From the NCBI GenBank assembly GCA_002068015.1, contig MVRV01000094.1, positions 1 to 58,856 of the forward strand: a stretch of DNA of 58,856 bases, written 5' to 3'. A model generated the notes under the pieces. The model had not been told where the DNA came from and did not search any database. It saw only the letters and a program-made list of their open reading frames with translations. Origin of the DNA: Smithella sp. PtaU1.Bin162. GTDB taxonomy: Bacteria; Desulfobacterota; Syntrophia; Syntrophales; Smithellaceae. Both the position numbers and the translations under genes were made by a program. Of the stretch, positions 16,756-25,993 are shown piece by piece. Each line of letters opens with the position of its first letter. Positions within the stretch are counted from its first letter, which is position 1.

Positions 16756-18828
16756 CTAATAATTAAAGTTTTTATTGATTCTTCTATTTTTCAGCTCGGC
16801 GAGTTTTCCTTTGTTCCAGCTCAAAACTTTACTGTAGTATTTAGTAAGACGCGCAATACCTTCAACGTCAGTTGATCCGCAATAGATACAATTTTCGTTT
16901 AATCCCGGCGCAGTCTTCCCGCAGGAAAAGCAGGAAGTGAATTCCGGCGAAAAGTCAACCTGGCGATTGGCTGATTTATAAAATACATCCCGGATAAAGC
17001 GGCTCAGTTCCTCCTTATCCGGATGGAAGCTGCCCGTTTGCAAATGCGTAATAATTTCCCCCTCTAGATACTTATGGAAAAAACCTTCCTCAATCACTCT
17101 TTGTATCGGTGTAATATCCGCTGCAACATTCAGATGCGTAGAATTGGTATAATAAACCGCTCCTTCGGCAATACTGCCTTTTACATAACGACCGGCAGCC
17201 GGAGAATAATATTTTAAATCAAGCCTGGCAAAACGGTAAGCCGTGGTTTCCGCAGGTGTTTGTTCCAGCAAAAATCTCATACCGGCATTGACGCTCCAGC
17301 ACTTGACCTCGTTCTGCAAATATTCGACAACTTTTAAACCAAACGCCAGCGCATCGGGTGCTTCATGTAACTGTTTGCCCAGATGGATTTGAACCAGTTC
17401 ATTCAGACCGGCAAGACCAATAATGTAAAATGACCGGTTCATTCTCAAGTACGGGAAACCATCGTTGTTCATCGCCAGCAAGGCCAGAGGCCCCTCTCCG
17501 GCATAGGAAAGGAGTTTTTCCAGAAAATCCTTTTTCTGAATATGTGCTTCTACCGCAGTAGCAATAATTTCCTGCAGCAAACCCCATAATTTTTTGTCAT
17601 TTCCGGCAGCCTTGTAAGCAATGCGCGGCAAATTTACAGTTACGCTCTGAATCGCCGCAGTACGCATCAGCCATGGTTTATCCAGCTCTTTAATAAAGGA
17701 CGCTTCATCTTTTCCTCCGGCCTTAAAACATACAAAGGAAGAGGCCTCTTTGTCTCTATCAAACACAAAGCATATATTTCCTTTAAGACTTGCTACTGCA
17801 CAGGCCTGTTGCAATAATCCGGAAGCTTCTTCCGCCTGCAAGCTGGATTCTGTTATATGCAGCAGCGGCCGCGGCAAAATGAACGGTTTCCCCGTCGCAT
17901 CACCTTTGATAAACACTTCACAGATGGCCCCCGCAAAGCGCCGGGCATCATCTTCATATTCGGCATAAGTTTTGCCGGTCGGTTCTCCCCCGGGACCGAT
18001 GGCCGGAAGTTTCGCCCAGTGCACTGGTATTTCACAATAGATATGAATGTCAGTATACAGCGCCTGGCCTCCCCGGGGAGCAGCCAATTGCGAAAACTCA
18101 TAGATAAGCATCTGGGCAAACTGCCTTATCTGCTTATCGCTCATTTCTCCCAGATACGGAGCAAAGGAAATATTGAGCGCATCCCAGATAATCGTCCCGG
18201 TAAAGTGCCCCTGCAGGGCGGCGCTGAATCGCACCATATGAGCCAGAAGCACTTCCGCATGTCTGGCTGGTTTTGCGGAATTGATTGCCTGGGGCAGCTT
18301 TAAACCGTTTATTTTTAAATATTCCAGAGTCTGACAGCAACTGTAGGGACGGTCAATGTACCCCAATCCGTGGATATGGATATCTCCTGCGGCATGCGCT
18401 TCACCCGTATCCGGAGAAAAAACATCATAGAGAGAAAACTCTCTTTTAATGCCTTCGGCAAAAATCAGGTTGGTACCTTCCGGAGAATGAGGAATATTGG
18501 CGTTTTCCTTATTTTGATGCAGAATCAACTGACGAACATCATAAAGAGGAAAGCCGAGCCGGCCATGGAGCCGGCGTTCTTTTTCCAATCCTCTTTCAAC
18601 AAGCCGGGCATTAACCAATTCACGAATCAACGCCGTTGTAAGCACTCCGATACTGGAAGAGAAAATCTGCTTTTCCACTTCCTTGGATATTTCCTGGGCC
18701 AGTTTATTGTCAATATTCGCTTCCCGCACCAGTGCATCCACTATACGCTGGCGATTCCAGCGGGAGATTTCTTCACCGGAAGTGCGTACAAAAAGAGTCA
18801 AATCAGTAGTTTCAGAGTTTTCTTTCAT
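16756..18828 (-). CDS. nrdD: Anaerobic ribonucleoside-triphosphate reductase homologue lacking the radical glycine
   Basis: 690 residues with class III (NrdD) architecture: ATP-cone near 10-95, a large ten-stranded barrel (HIHGLGYIDRPYSCCQTLEYL, APRGGQALYTDIH, SVTVNLPRIAY) and the C-terminal Zn site CFSCG plus CIYCGS. The usual glycyl-radical motif R-x-T-G-Y is here ARLTKYYSK, with Lys663 (AAA, 16842-16840) in place of the radical Gly, while flanking WNKGKLAEL is conserved. Class III enzymes need that Gly radical to oxidise the active-site Cys. No nrdG activase is adjacent. The ATG lies three bases after the HD-domain gene stop without a clear ribosome site, suggesting coupling. It may be a divergent enzyme, a regulatory pseudoenzyme or decaying; the full-length intact frame argues against decay. 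Confidence 0.85.
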   Translation of the reverse strand: MKENSETTDLTLFVRTSGEEISRWNRQRIVDALVREANIDNKLAQEISKEVEKQIFSSSIGVLTTALIRELVNARLVERGLEKERRLHGRLGFPLYDVRQLILHQNKENANIPHSPEGTNLIFAEGIKREFSLYDVFSPDTGEAHAAGDIHIHGLGYIDRPYSCCQTLEYLKINGLKLPQAINSAKPARHAEVLLAHMVRFSAALQGHFTGTIIWDALNISFAPYLGEMSDKQIRQFAQMLIYEFSQLAAPRGGQALYTDIHIYCEIPVHWAKLPAIGPGGEPTGKTYAEYEDDARRFAGAICEVFIKGDATGKPFILPRPLLHITESSLQAEEASGLLQQACAVASLKGNICFVFDRDKEASSFVCFKAGGKDEASFIKELDKPWLMRTAAIQSVTVNLPRIAYKAAGNDKKLWGLLQEIIATAVEAHIQKKDFLEKLLSYAGEGPLALLAMNNDGFPYLRMNRSFYIIGLAGLNELVQIHLGKQLHEAPDALAFGLKVVEYLQNEVKCWSVNAGMRFLLEQTPAETTAYRFARLDLKYYSPAAGRYVKGSIAEGAVYYTNSTHLNVAADITPIQRVIEEGFFHKYLEGEIITHLQTGSFHPDKEELSRFIRDVFYKSANRQVDFSPEFTSCFSCGKTAPGLNENCIYCGSTDVEGIARLTKYYSKVLSWNKGKLAELKNRRINKNFNY

Positions 18829-18831
18829 AGT

Positions 18832-20250
18832 TCAGATATTCGTCGGTGTTACCGTTTCCAGAAAGTTTAGCACCTTTTCCGCGGCACAGGACAGTTCTTC
18901 ATCATAATCATGATTGAGCGCAAACACCCGAAAATGCATTACCCGGGCGGGGATAAAGCGATATATTTCCATCAGCGCCGAAGGTGAAGTAAGCCCGGTC
19001 GCCGGATTAAAAATATTGACTCTTTTACCCGGTTCGGCAATTGGATTGAGCGGTCGCGGATCCTGGGTAGCCAGATCTACTTTGAAAGAAATTTTCCTGA
19101 GCTTTGCCGGTAGATTTTCCCGAATTTTTGCTTCGTAATCTCCGGCCTGAGAAAAACCTGTACCACGATAAATCCGGCCGATGGAAATTTCCGCCGAAAA
19201 AGCCATCTTCCATTTTACTTCCCGATCGTGCAGTTTTTTCCACTCCCGCGCCAGTTTTTTCTTTTCTCCATCTTTTGCCGCAAGCCAGTTTTGCACCTCA
19301 CTGAATAAAAACCATTCATCACAATGTAAATAGCCATCCAGGTTTTGAAGAGGATTGCCGGGAAAGAGCAGATTCACCGTATCGCGGAATATTTCCTGCA
19401 GATGCAAGTCCAGCGCACGTGTTGTCCTGTGAAAATAAACATTACTGTAAAGATTTAGCCGTGCATTGAGAAACCTTCCCATTGCCGATATGCCCGATTG
19501 ATGGAGTGTAATGCCCTCGTGAGTAAAAAAAGTATAATAACGCAGGCGGGGAATATCGACCATATCAAGCGAAAATCCGGTCATATAGGCATCGCGCTGA
19601 ACATAATCCAGATTATCCACCGTATAGATACCGGAAAAAAGCTGCCGCAGCAGACGTAACCAGCGAGGTTCTTTTCCTTCGAAAGCTTCCGGCATTTTTA
19701 TCAGATAAGCCACCTGCTTTGAATTTAAAACTTCGTCTGAGGCAAAAGCGCCGGAAGGACTGCGCCGAATGTGCGCAATCAATGCTCCGAGTTTTTTGAT
19801 AATGATCTGCTGTCCGATTAACTCATGAGTCAATTTCCACTGTCTTAAAAAATGTTCATCGAAAAAATGGCCGTAAGGACCGTGTCCCACATCATGCAGA
19901 AGTCCCGCAATCCGCATCAATTCTTCCACATAATTTACGGAAGGCACATCCTTGCAGACATCCCGCAGGCTGGGATAGAGATGTTTGGCAAATTCACCGG
20001 CCACATGCATTGTTCCCAGGGAATGCTGAAAGCGGGAATGCTCCGCCGCGGGATAAACCCAGCGGGCGCTTTGCAACTGATAAATCCTCCGCAACCGCTG
20101 TAGCCAGGGAGAATCAATCAGATCTTTTTCCGTTGTCTCGGATGGGTCATTATCCGGCGGCACGGTAAAAAAGGCATATTGATGAATGGGATCGGCGATC
20201 AGCGCCATTCCCTTATAAATGTTATAATTATCGGCAGCAGTCTTTTTCAT
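18832..20250 (-). CDS. HD-domain phosphohydrolase (dGTPase/SAMHD1-like family)
   Basis: 472 residues. An N-terminal segment DPIHQYAFF...LIDSPWLQRLRRI leads into HSRFQHSLGTMHVAGEF and the metal motif LLHDVGHGPYGHFFDE with a following THE, giving the H...HD...D ligand set of HD phosphohydrolases. The order of motifs matches the COG1078/SAMHD1-like group, several of which hydrolyse dNTPs to deoxynucleosides and triphosphate. It is followed after three bases by the NrdD homologue, so a dNTP-pool function for the pair is plausible. No strong ribosome site precedes the ATG at 20250. Family call firm, substrate inferred. Confidence 0.87.
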   Translation of the reverse strand: MKKTAADNYNIYKGMALIADPIHQYAFFTVPPDNDPSETTEKDLIDSPWLQRLRRIYQLQSARWVYPAAEHSRFQHSLGTMHVAGEFAKHLYPSLRDVCKDVPSVNYVEELMRIAGLLHDVGHGPYGHFFDEHFLRQWKLTHELIGQQIIIKKLGALIAHIRRSPSGAFASDEVLNSKQVAYLIKMPEAFEGKEPRWLRLLRQLFSGIYTVDNLDYVQRDAYMTGFSLDMVDIPRLRYYTFFTHEGITLHQSGISAMGRFLNARLNLYSNVYFHRTTRALDLHLQEIFRDTVNLLFPGNPLQNLDGYLHCDEWFLFSEVQNWLAAKDGEKKKLAREWKKLHDREVKWKMAFSAEISIGRIYRGTGFSQAGDYEAKIRENLPAKLRKISFKVDLATQDPRPLNPIAEPGKRVNIFNPATGLTSPSALMEIYRFIPARVMHFRVFALNHDYDEELSCAAEKVLNFLETVTPTNI

Positions 20251-20319
20251 TGCGCATTGTTTACATTATTCCGGCCAAAAGATCAATTTTTTATCAGCAC
20301 CCCGGAGGCCTGTTTTGTC

Positions 20320-20348
20320 TTGACTATTAAATAGTTGTCTTTTATCAT
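20320..20348 (+). promoter_or_regulatory. Sigma-70-type promoter for the SPFH gene
   Basis: TTGACT (20320-20325), 17-bp spacer, TATCAT (20343-20348), about 38 bases before the ATG at 20387, which has AAGGAG seven bases upstream. Confidence 0.6.
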
Positions 20349-20386
20349 CGAAACAGCTTTGGATAAAAATATCAAGGAGCCGGCAA

Positions 20387-21511
20387 ATGGGAACAAACAA
20401 TGTATTTTTTCTGGAAGTTATAGAATGGTTCGATGAATCAGGCAAAGAAATTATCCACCGGATCCCTCCCGCAGGTTCCGGAGAAATAAAATACGGTGCC
20501 CAATTGACGGTCCGGGAAAGCCAGAGCGCCGTCTTTTTTTATAACGGCAAAGCCTGCGATGCCTTCGGCCCCGGCCGCCACACTCTGAAAACGGCCAACA
20601 TTCCCCTTTTAACCAAAATTCTGGCGATACCCTGGGGAATGACCAGTCCTCTGCGGGCGGAAGTCTATTTTATAAACATGAAGGTATTCCCCAATTTAAA
20701 ATGGGGTACCCGCGATCCGGTCGCTTTCCGGGACCGGGAACTGGGATTAATCCGCCTGCGGGCTTTCGGTGTTTTCAATATCCGGGTTATTCAGCCTTTA
20801 CTGCTCATCAATTCGCTTGCCGGGACCCAGGGAATTTTCAGCACAGAAGAGATTGAAGAGTACCTCAATCGCGTAATAGTCTCGCGTTTTAATGATTATA
20901 TGGGCGAAAACGTGGATACGATTTTCAACCTGCCGGGTAAATACACTGAATTTTCCGAAGGATTAAAAACTTTATTGCAGAATGACTTCAGCAAATTCGG
21001 ACTTGCGCTGACCGAACTCTACATCAATGCAATTACACCACCGCCGGAAGTACAAAAGGCCATTGACGACAAAAGCAGACTGAGCATCTTCGACGACCTC
21101 AACAGTCTTCTGAAGATGAAAGCAGCTATGGCAGTGGAACAGGCCGCCCAAACGCACTCCGAAGCCGGAGCAGGCTTGGGAATGGGCATGGGTTTTATGC
21201 TTCCGGGAATGCTCGCTTCCGCATTTACGGGAACTGCACCGGCCGGAAAAACAGCAGTGCAAAGTTATGCCTGCCCGGATTGCCGGCAGGCAATTCCGCC
21301 CGAATCCAGATTCTGTCCAGCCTGCGGACATCAGCTTTTGATTACGAGCAAATGCGCGTCCTGCGGTAAAAATCTACCGCTCAAGGCCAATTTTTGCGTC
21401 AATTGCGGAACGCCCGTAACAACAAAACCTGTACCGAAAATATGCTCCCGCTGTAAGATGGAAAACCTGCCTGAATCCGTCTATTGCAATAAATGCGGCG
21501 AACGGCTCTGA
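20387..21511 (+). CDS. SPFH/band-7 domain protein with three C-terminal zinc ribbons
   Basis: 374 residues. The first 250 form an SPFH-type domain ([24 protein letters not shown] is the typical entry, then [16 protein letters not shown] and [21 protein letters not shown]). A Gly/Met-rich segment follows, then three Cys4 zinc ribbons at about 298-316, 325-343 and 355-372 (each C-x2-C ... C-x2-C). This layout matches the YdjI/virion-core-protein-like group. SPFH proteins assemble at membranes, but no obvious transmembrane helix is present here. It is followed 36 bases on by another zinc-ribbon protein, presumably its partner. Function unknown. Confidence 0.8.
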   Translation: MGTNNVFFLEVIEWFDESGKEIIHRIPPAGSGEIKYGAQLTVRESQSAVFFYNGKACDAFGPGRHTLKTANIPLLTKILAIPWGMTSPLRAEVYFINMKVFPNLKWGTRDPVAFRDRELGLIRLRAFGVFNIRVIQPLLLINSLAGTQGIFSTEEIEEYLNRVIVSRFNDYMGENVDTIFNLPGKYTEFSEGLKTLLQNDFSKFGLALTELYINAITPPPEVQKAIDDKSRLSIFDDLNSLLKMKAAMAVEQAAQTHSEAGAGLGMGMGFMLPGMLASAFTGTAPAGKTAVQSYACPDCRQAIPPESRFCPACGHQLLITSKCASCGKNLPLKANFCVNCGTPVTTKPVPKICSRCKMENLPESVYCNKCGERL

Positions 21512-21547
21512 ACAATAATAATTCCTTCGGAATAAAGGCAACGCCAA

Positions 21548-22780
21548 GTGAATACAACCTGGGACTGGAAGATTGAACAGCAATGCCCGCAATGCGGTGC
21601 ACCGATTATCCTGGACCAGACGGATCGAATTCTTACCTGCGAGTTTTGCCGTACGCGTGTTTATCTCGCGTCCAAGGATCATTATCGTTATTTTATCCCT
21701 CCGGCGGAAGATGTTAACCGGGAAAAATTTTTCCTGCCTTACTTACGAATGAAAGGCCTGTGTTACACTCTTGCAGGAACAAATATTTCCGGCCGTTTTT
21801 TTGATACCACCGCACTTGCCTTAAATACCGCCGTCTTTCCTTCCAACCTGGGATTGCGCCCGCAGGCATTGAAACTTAAATTTGCCGGAAGTGAAGATGC
21901 CGGAAAATTTCTGGAACCGGCTGGCCATAACAGCAAAACAATCTATTCATCTCATCCGTCCCGGGCACCAAAAACTTCCGTCACAAGGAACTATCTTATC
22001 GGCGAAACAGTCAGCGTCATTTATGCCCCGTTTTATTGCGCAAGCGGCTATGTCTACGATGCCGTATTAAAAGAACCGCTATCTCCCCGGGTAAAAGAAG
22101 AAGAATTTAAAAAACTGCCGTTTGCGGCACAAAAGTGGAATTTAAATTTTATTCCTTTGCTTTGCCCGCATTGCGGTGCAGACATGCCCGGAAACAAATC
22201 CGCACTGATTCTTTTTTGTGTTAATTGCAATAATGCCTGGAAATCCGGGAATAACGGTTTTGAAAAAATCAACTTCTCTACTTACGAAACTTCCCGAAAG
22301 GAAGTACACTATCTTCCCTTCTGGCGGATAAAAGCAAATATCGAAGGAATCAAACTGGATTCTTATGCCGATTTGATCAACCTCGCCAACTTGCCCAAAG
22401 CTCCTTCGAAAAGATGGGAGAAAATCCCTTTCTACTTCCGCACACCCGCCTTTAAAATCAACCCGGATTTATTCTTGCGCTGGTGTAAACAGATGACCGC
22501 TTCCTGCAGTGAAGAAAAACCGGCGGAGGAGGTCCCTGCCCAATCCATCTATCCGGTAACCTTGCCGGCGGCGGAAGCGGCAGAAGCCATTGCCGTAATT
22601 CTGGCCGGTCTGATTGTTGATAAAAAAAGACTGGGACAAATGATTAAAACATTTAATATTACCATCGGGGATTTCCTGCTGGAACTTCATCCTTTTGATA
22701 TCGGGCAAAAAGAACTTATTTATTCGCGATCAGGTACGACTATAGATAAATCGGCGCTTATTTTCGGCCAACACATTTAA
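21548..22780 (+). CDS. Uncharacterised zinc-ribbon protein
   Basis: 410 residues from a GTG start. The N-terminus holds a TFIIB-like zinc ribbon (CPQCG at about 13-17 and CEFC near 34-37), and a second ribbon lies in the middle (CPHCG and CVNC, about residues 208-228). The rest is soluble, without recognised catalytic motifs. It follows the SPFH protein in the same operon; paired SPFH and ribbon proteins suggest an assembly at the membrane. I do not recognise a defined family function. Convergent with the flavodoxin-like gene to the right. Confidence 0.75.
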   Translation: MNTTWDWKIEQQCPQCGAPIILDQTDRILTCEFCRTRVYLASKDHYRYFIPPAEDVNREKFFLPYLRMKGLCYTLAGTNISGRFFDTTALALNTAVFPSNLGLRPQALKLKFAGSEDAGKFLEPAGHNSKTIYSSHPSRAPKTSVTRNYLIGETVSVIYAPFYCASGYVYDAVLKEPLSPRVKEEEFKKLPFAAQKWNLNFIPLLCPHCGADMPGNKSALILFCVNCNNAWKSGNNGFEKINFSTYETSRKEVHYLPFWRIKANIEGIKLDSYADLINLANLPKAPSKRWEKIPFYFRTPAFKINPDLFLRWCKQMTASCSEEKPAEEVPAQSIYPVTLPAAEAAEAIAVILAGLIVDKKRLGQMIKTFNITIGDFLLELHPFDIGQKELIYSRSGTTIDKSALIFGQHI

Positions 22781-22820
22781 CCGTTAGTCCGCTTTTTTCA
22801 GGATAGTTTTAACCCGCAGA

Positions 22821-24200
22821 TTATTTTAACCTCGCCAGCACCTTGCTGAAAGGCCTGACCATTTCTTCTTTGATCCGTTTGGTAAATTCGCGGCGCAAAG
22901 GCGGGATTTTGGTGAGAGTTATCAGGATGTCGTTGATCAATCGCCATTTATATCTTTTCTGCGGAAAATCGTAATAATCATGCTTGCGGAAATATCTGTG
23001 GTCAGCTTGAAAAGCAGGACGCATTCTGCCCCAGACGGCATCACGTAATAATTTTTTGCCTCCGATGCACAAAAAAGTCGGCGGCCTTAAATAACCGGCC
23101 CGGCTGTAACTTACGGCATGATCAGCCATGCTCTGCAGAGATTCATTGATTTCCGCCGAACTACCCGCATCATCACTTACAAAACCGATCAGATTGGCAT
23201 GCTGCATCTCCACATAGGCTTCGAGGATTTCGCGCAGATTGTAGAGTTGTCTGAACGGACCGCCGATAATAAAACCGATTTGCCTGTCTTTGAGTACCGG
23301 TATATGGCCGTTAAAAAAGCTCCGGTCAAAAAAACATTTCCAGCAAGCGGAAAGAAACCGGTCGGAAACACAGCCGGCAAAAAACAAAACGTCCGCCGTT
23401 TTAATCTGCCCGTTAAAAAAATCAATAAAACCGTCTTCCCCTTCATAAATGCAGTGATTGTCCATTCCGCATTGAATACAACCGAGGCAGCCGCCTTTGA
23501 TGTCGATATCTTTAAGCTGCAGGAGCTGAGCCTGCGGGAAAAAAGTATTTTGTAAATTTCTCACCATTGAACGCAGATTGTTGTCTTGGGAAATATCGTC
23601 GGCAACAATCAAAATCTTCTTGCCGTAGGTTTCCACCGGCTTCAGATCCTCCGGCATATAAACTGTTGAAGAAGGGATCAGCGGCCGATTATTACGGATT
23701 GCCGGAGAGCCTTCTTTGACCGCCCGGAGAAATAATTCCCCAAAAAGCTGTAAGCGCCGCCGTTCTTTTGACTTTAAGAGATCATTCATTTCAGCGGAAT
23801 AGGAGGCAATAAATTTCATCTCCAGATCATCACAAACGGAATTCATATAATTATGGGCCGTATGATCAAAAAAATTTATGGATGTACTTAAAACTGCGGC
23901 AGGTTTCCCCCGGAAAGCCCAAGACGAATTTCTTTCGAAAATCAATTCGATAAATCTCTTGTACTGTGAGGAAACAAGGAAAAAATATAAAGGAAATGCC
24001 CAAAGCACGGCATCAGCAGCGGATATTTCGCCAATAACCAGTTCAAATTCATCCTCATTTACTTCCAGCTTTTTGATTTTCTGAGCAACGTCGAAAAACT
24101 GAAATGTTACTTCCGGAAACTTCAGCTGGAGAAAATTAACATATTGCATCGTAACACTGGTCTGACCTTTGGGCGAGCCATTCAAAACGGCAATTTTCAT
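22821..24200 (-). CDS. Double flavodoxin-like NAD(P)H-dependent FMN reductase family protein
   Basis: 459 residues with two flavodoxin-like folds in one chain. The first opens with IAVLNGSPKGQTS, the phosphate-binding loop of FMN reductases, and contains WAFPLYFFLVSSQYK. The second begins near residue 195 (KKILIVADDISQDN) and carries the Cys-rich segment GGCLGCIQCGMDNHC, resembling iron-sulfur flavoproteins (C-x2-C), then FAGCVSDRFLSACWKCFFDR. The basic C-terminus lacks motifs. Such proteins transfer electrons through FMN, but partner and substrate are unknown. Start ATG has GGAG upstream. It stands 156 bases downstream of the lipid cluster on the same strand and may be its last gene. Confidence 0.75.
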   Translation of the reverse strand: MKIAVLNGSPKGQTSVTMQYVNFLQLKFPEVTFQFFDVAQKIKKLEVNEDEFELVIGEISAADAVLWAFPLYFFLVSSQYKRFIELIFERNSSWAFRGKPAAVLSTSINFFDHTAHNYMNSVCDDLEMKFIASYSAEMNDLLKSKERRRLQLFGELFLRAVKEGSPAIRNNRPLIPSSTVYMPEDLKPVETYGKKILIVADDISQDNNLRSMVRNLQNTFFPQAQLLQLKDIDIKGGCLGCIQCGMDNHCIYEGEDGFIDFFNGQIKTADVLFFAGCVSDRFLSACWKCFFDRSFFNGHIPVLKDRQIGFIIGGPFRQLYNLREILEAYVEMQHANLIGFVSDDAGSSAEINESLQSMADHAVSYSRAGYLRPPTFLCIGGKKLLRDAVWGRMRPAFQADHRYFRKHDYYDFPQKRYKWRLINDILITLTKIPPLRREFTKRIKEEMVRPFSKVLARLK

Positions 24201-24356
24201 AGGTAATCATCTCCAGACTTTATTCAAAGTTTTTTTAACACAAGGGCAATAATAAGACAATGAAATATCCTTATCGGAAGGAAGCGTAATTGAGCGGAGC
24301 CATATTTTCTTTCTTACGGAAATAACAACAATTTACCTAAAGGATAATGCGCAGGT

Positions 24357-24992
24357 TCAGTCGTATTGCTTGATAAATGCATAGGCGGCAAAACGTCCAT
24401 CATGGCTTAAACTGACGTCGAAAGGAGCTAATTTATCTTCATAATAAAGCAGTGGCGGCTGAAGTTCACTGCCTTTTTTTGACCGGCGAATTTCCATTTT
24501 CCCCAAGTCTAATTTATAGATATCAGCCAATTTTCTGCACAGGCATTGGCGGACAAACGGCGATGGATTAATACTTTCTCCCCTGCCGTTCACAGTCACC
24601 GGATCAATTCCCCAGATTATTTTGTGCAAAGAAGCAGGCTCGGCGGCGCCAATACAATGGACATATTCTTCCGAAGAATATAATTGAACGAAAACCTTAT
24701 CTCCCCCGGGGATCACAACTTTTCCCTCCCGGATCATTTCTCCGGCACGCCTCAACTGCACAGACCAGTATTGAGGAAGGAAAGATGTAATGCGGAGAGA
24801 TTTATTAAGTACTTTATACGCTGTTTCTTTGCAGGCCCAGAGAGACCAGAGCGCCATATCCGGGCTTGCAGCCTTGCGGACATATTCAATTTCAGCAGCG
24901 GTGAGGATCTTCTTTAGATACCGGGAATTTCCGCTTTTCTGCGCATTTCCCGGATCCTTCCAATCCACAACATCGTTCCCGATGCAAAACAA
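24357..24992 (-). CDS. 4'-phosphopantetheinyl transferase superfamily protein
   Basis: 211 residues. The two superfamily signatures are present: GNDVVDW near the N-terminus (Mg-binding Asp) and WACKETAYKVLNK near 51-63 (W-x2-KE). The enzyme moves phosphopantetheine from CoA to a carrier-protein Ser. Here the natural substrate is the ACP encoded 0.7 kb upstream. The start cannot be moved downstream because GNDVVDW follows at once, so the gene really overlaps the 3' end of the acyltransferase gene by 101 bases. Confidence 0.88.
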   Translation of the reverse strand: MFCIGNDVVDWKDPGNAQKSGNSRYLKKILTAAEIEYVRKAASPDMALWSLWACKETAYKVLNKSLRITSFLPQYWSVQLRRAGEMIREGKVVIPGGDKVFVQLYSSEEYVHCIGAAEPASLHKIIWGIDPVTVNGRGESINPSPFVRQCLCRKLADIYKLDLGKMEIRRSKKGSELQPPLLYYEDKLAPFDVSLSHDGRFAAYAFIKQYD

Positions 24993-25716
24993 AATATTTT
25001 TCCTCCATTTGCACTAAGCGATCAATGATCTGAGCTGCATAGTCACGCTGCGCACGCAACCCGCCGCCGGCGACGGGAACAGGTTCAAGTACTTCCACCT
25101 GAACCGAAAATTTTTCTCCCCAGGCCGGGATGAGGCCGTAATTAGCCTGCCTGTCACCCCGCATGTAGATACAAAGCACTTTGCAGTCATCCACATCTTT
25201 AATAAAACGCCCGACACCATAGGAAAATCCTTCCTTGTTGATCCGGCCGGTACGGGAACGGCCGCCCTCGGGGAAGATCATGATGTTATGACCGCAACGC
25301 AGGAGATAAATACATTTATCCAGCGTTTTTTTCATTTTCTCGCGGGAACCACCACGATCTATCGGAATGCATTTAGACAGGTAACACAATACAGCCAGAA
25401 AAATATTACTCTGGAAATTGCTTCTTTCCGGTAAGTTCCACGGCAGTTCCTTATAATTTTTTATATGCTGCCCCAGGCTGAAAGTAGCATACGACAGAAC
25501 AAAAGAATCAATCATCGTCAGATGATTGGCACAAATAATCCATGGTCCTCTATGTCGGGAAAATTCTTCGGCACACCGTCTCCGGATTGCCTTCAAATCG
25601 CGCACACGGTAAAATAAAATCCGGGCAACAAGAAAATACAGGGGAGCGATAATAATGATTGTAGCCCGCCCTAAAAAGTTTTGGACATGAAGAAACAATC
25701 TGGATTTTTTATCCAT
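24892..25716 (-). CDS. 1-acyl-glycerol-3-phosphate acyltransferase (PlsC-like)
   Basis: 274 residues. One hydrophobic N-terminal segment (ATIIIIAPLYFLVARILF) anchors it to the membrane. The acyltransferase motif H-x4-D appears as NHLTMIDS and the substrate motif as FPEGGRSRTG. Such enzymes transfer acyl chains from ACP or CoA to lysophosphatidate or other lipid alcohols. In this cluster it is the likely route for putting the product chain on a lipid. The last 33 codons overlap the phosphopantetheinyl transferase gene; that tail (rich in Arg, Lys, Cys) looks like a non-conserved read-through. It starts four bases after the ACP stop. Confidence 0.87.
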   Translation of the reverse strand: MDKKSRLFLHVQNFLGRATIIIIAPLYFLVARILFYRVRDLKAIRRRCAEEFSRHRGPWIICANHLTMIDSFVLSYATFSLGQHIKNYKELPWNLPERSNFQSNIFLAVLCYLSKCIPIDRGGSREKMKKTLDKCIYLLRCGHNIMIFPEGGRSRTGRINKEGFSYGVGRFIKDVDDCKVLCIYMRGDRQANYGLIPAWGEKFSVQVEVLEPVPVAGGGLRAQRDYAAQIIDRLVQMEEKYFVLHRERCCGLEGSGKCAEKRKFPVSKEDPHRC

Positions 25717-25720
25717 CTTC

Positions 25721-25969
25721 TTACCCGAGCTTCTGTTGAATAACCCTTACGGCATCGCCGATTGTCCGGATTTTATCCGCCTCGTCATCATCAATGCTGA
25801 TTCCATATACGTCCTCACACTTAATAATAACATCAACCAGACGGGCGGAATTGACTTTTAAGTCATTTAAAATATGCGTATCCATGGTTGCTTTATCCAA
25901 AAGCGTCACATCTTTGGTATAAGCTTTTAAAATATTAACCATCTCAGCAAAAATTTTTTTCTCTTCCAT
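25721..25969 (-). CDS. Acyl carrier protein, divergent
   Basis: 82 residues, acidic and helical, with the size and pattern of a stand-alone ACP. The phosphopantetheine Ser is probably in LKVNSARLVDVI near residue 40; the usual D-S-L is replaced by N-S-A, which marks it as a specialised carrier rather than the housekeeping AcpP. AAAGGAG precedes the ATG. It lies between the FabF-like synthase and the acyltransferase, next to its presumed activating transferase. Confidence 0.88.
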   Translation of the reverse strand: MEEKKIFAEMVNILKAYTKDVTLLDKATMDTHILNDLKVNSARLVDVIIKCEDVYGISIDDDEADKIRTIGDAVRVIQQKLG

Positions 25970-25993
25970 AATATTACACTCCTTTTAATATAA

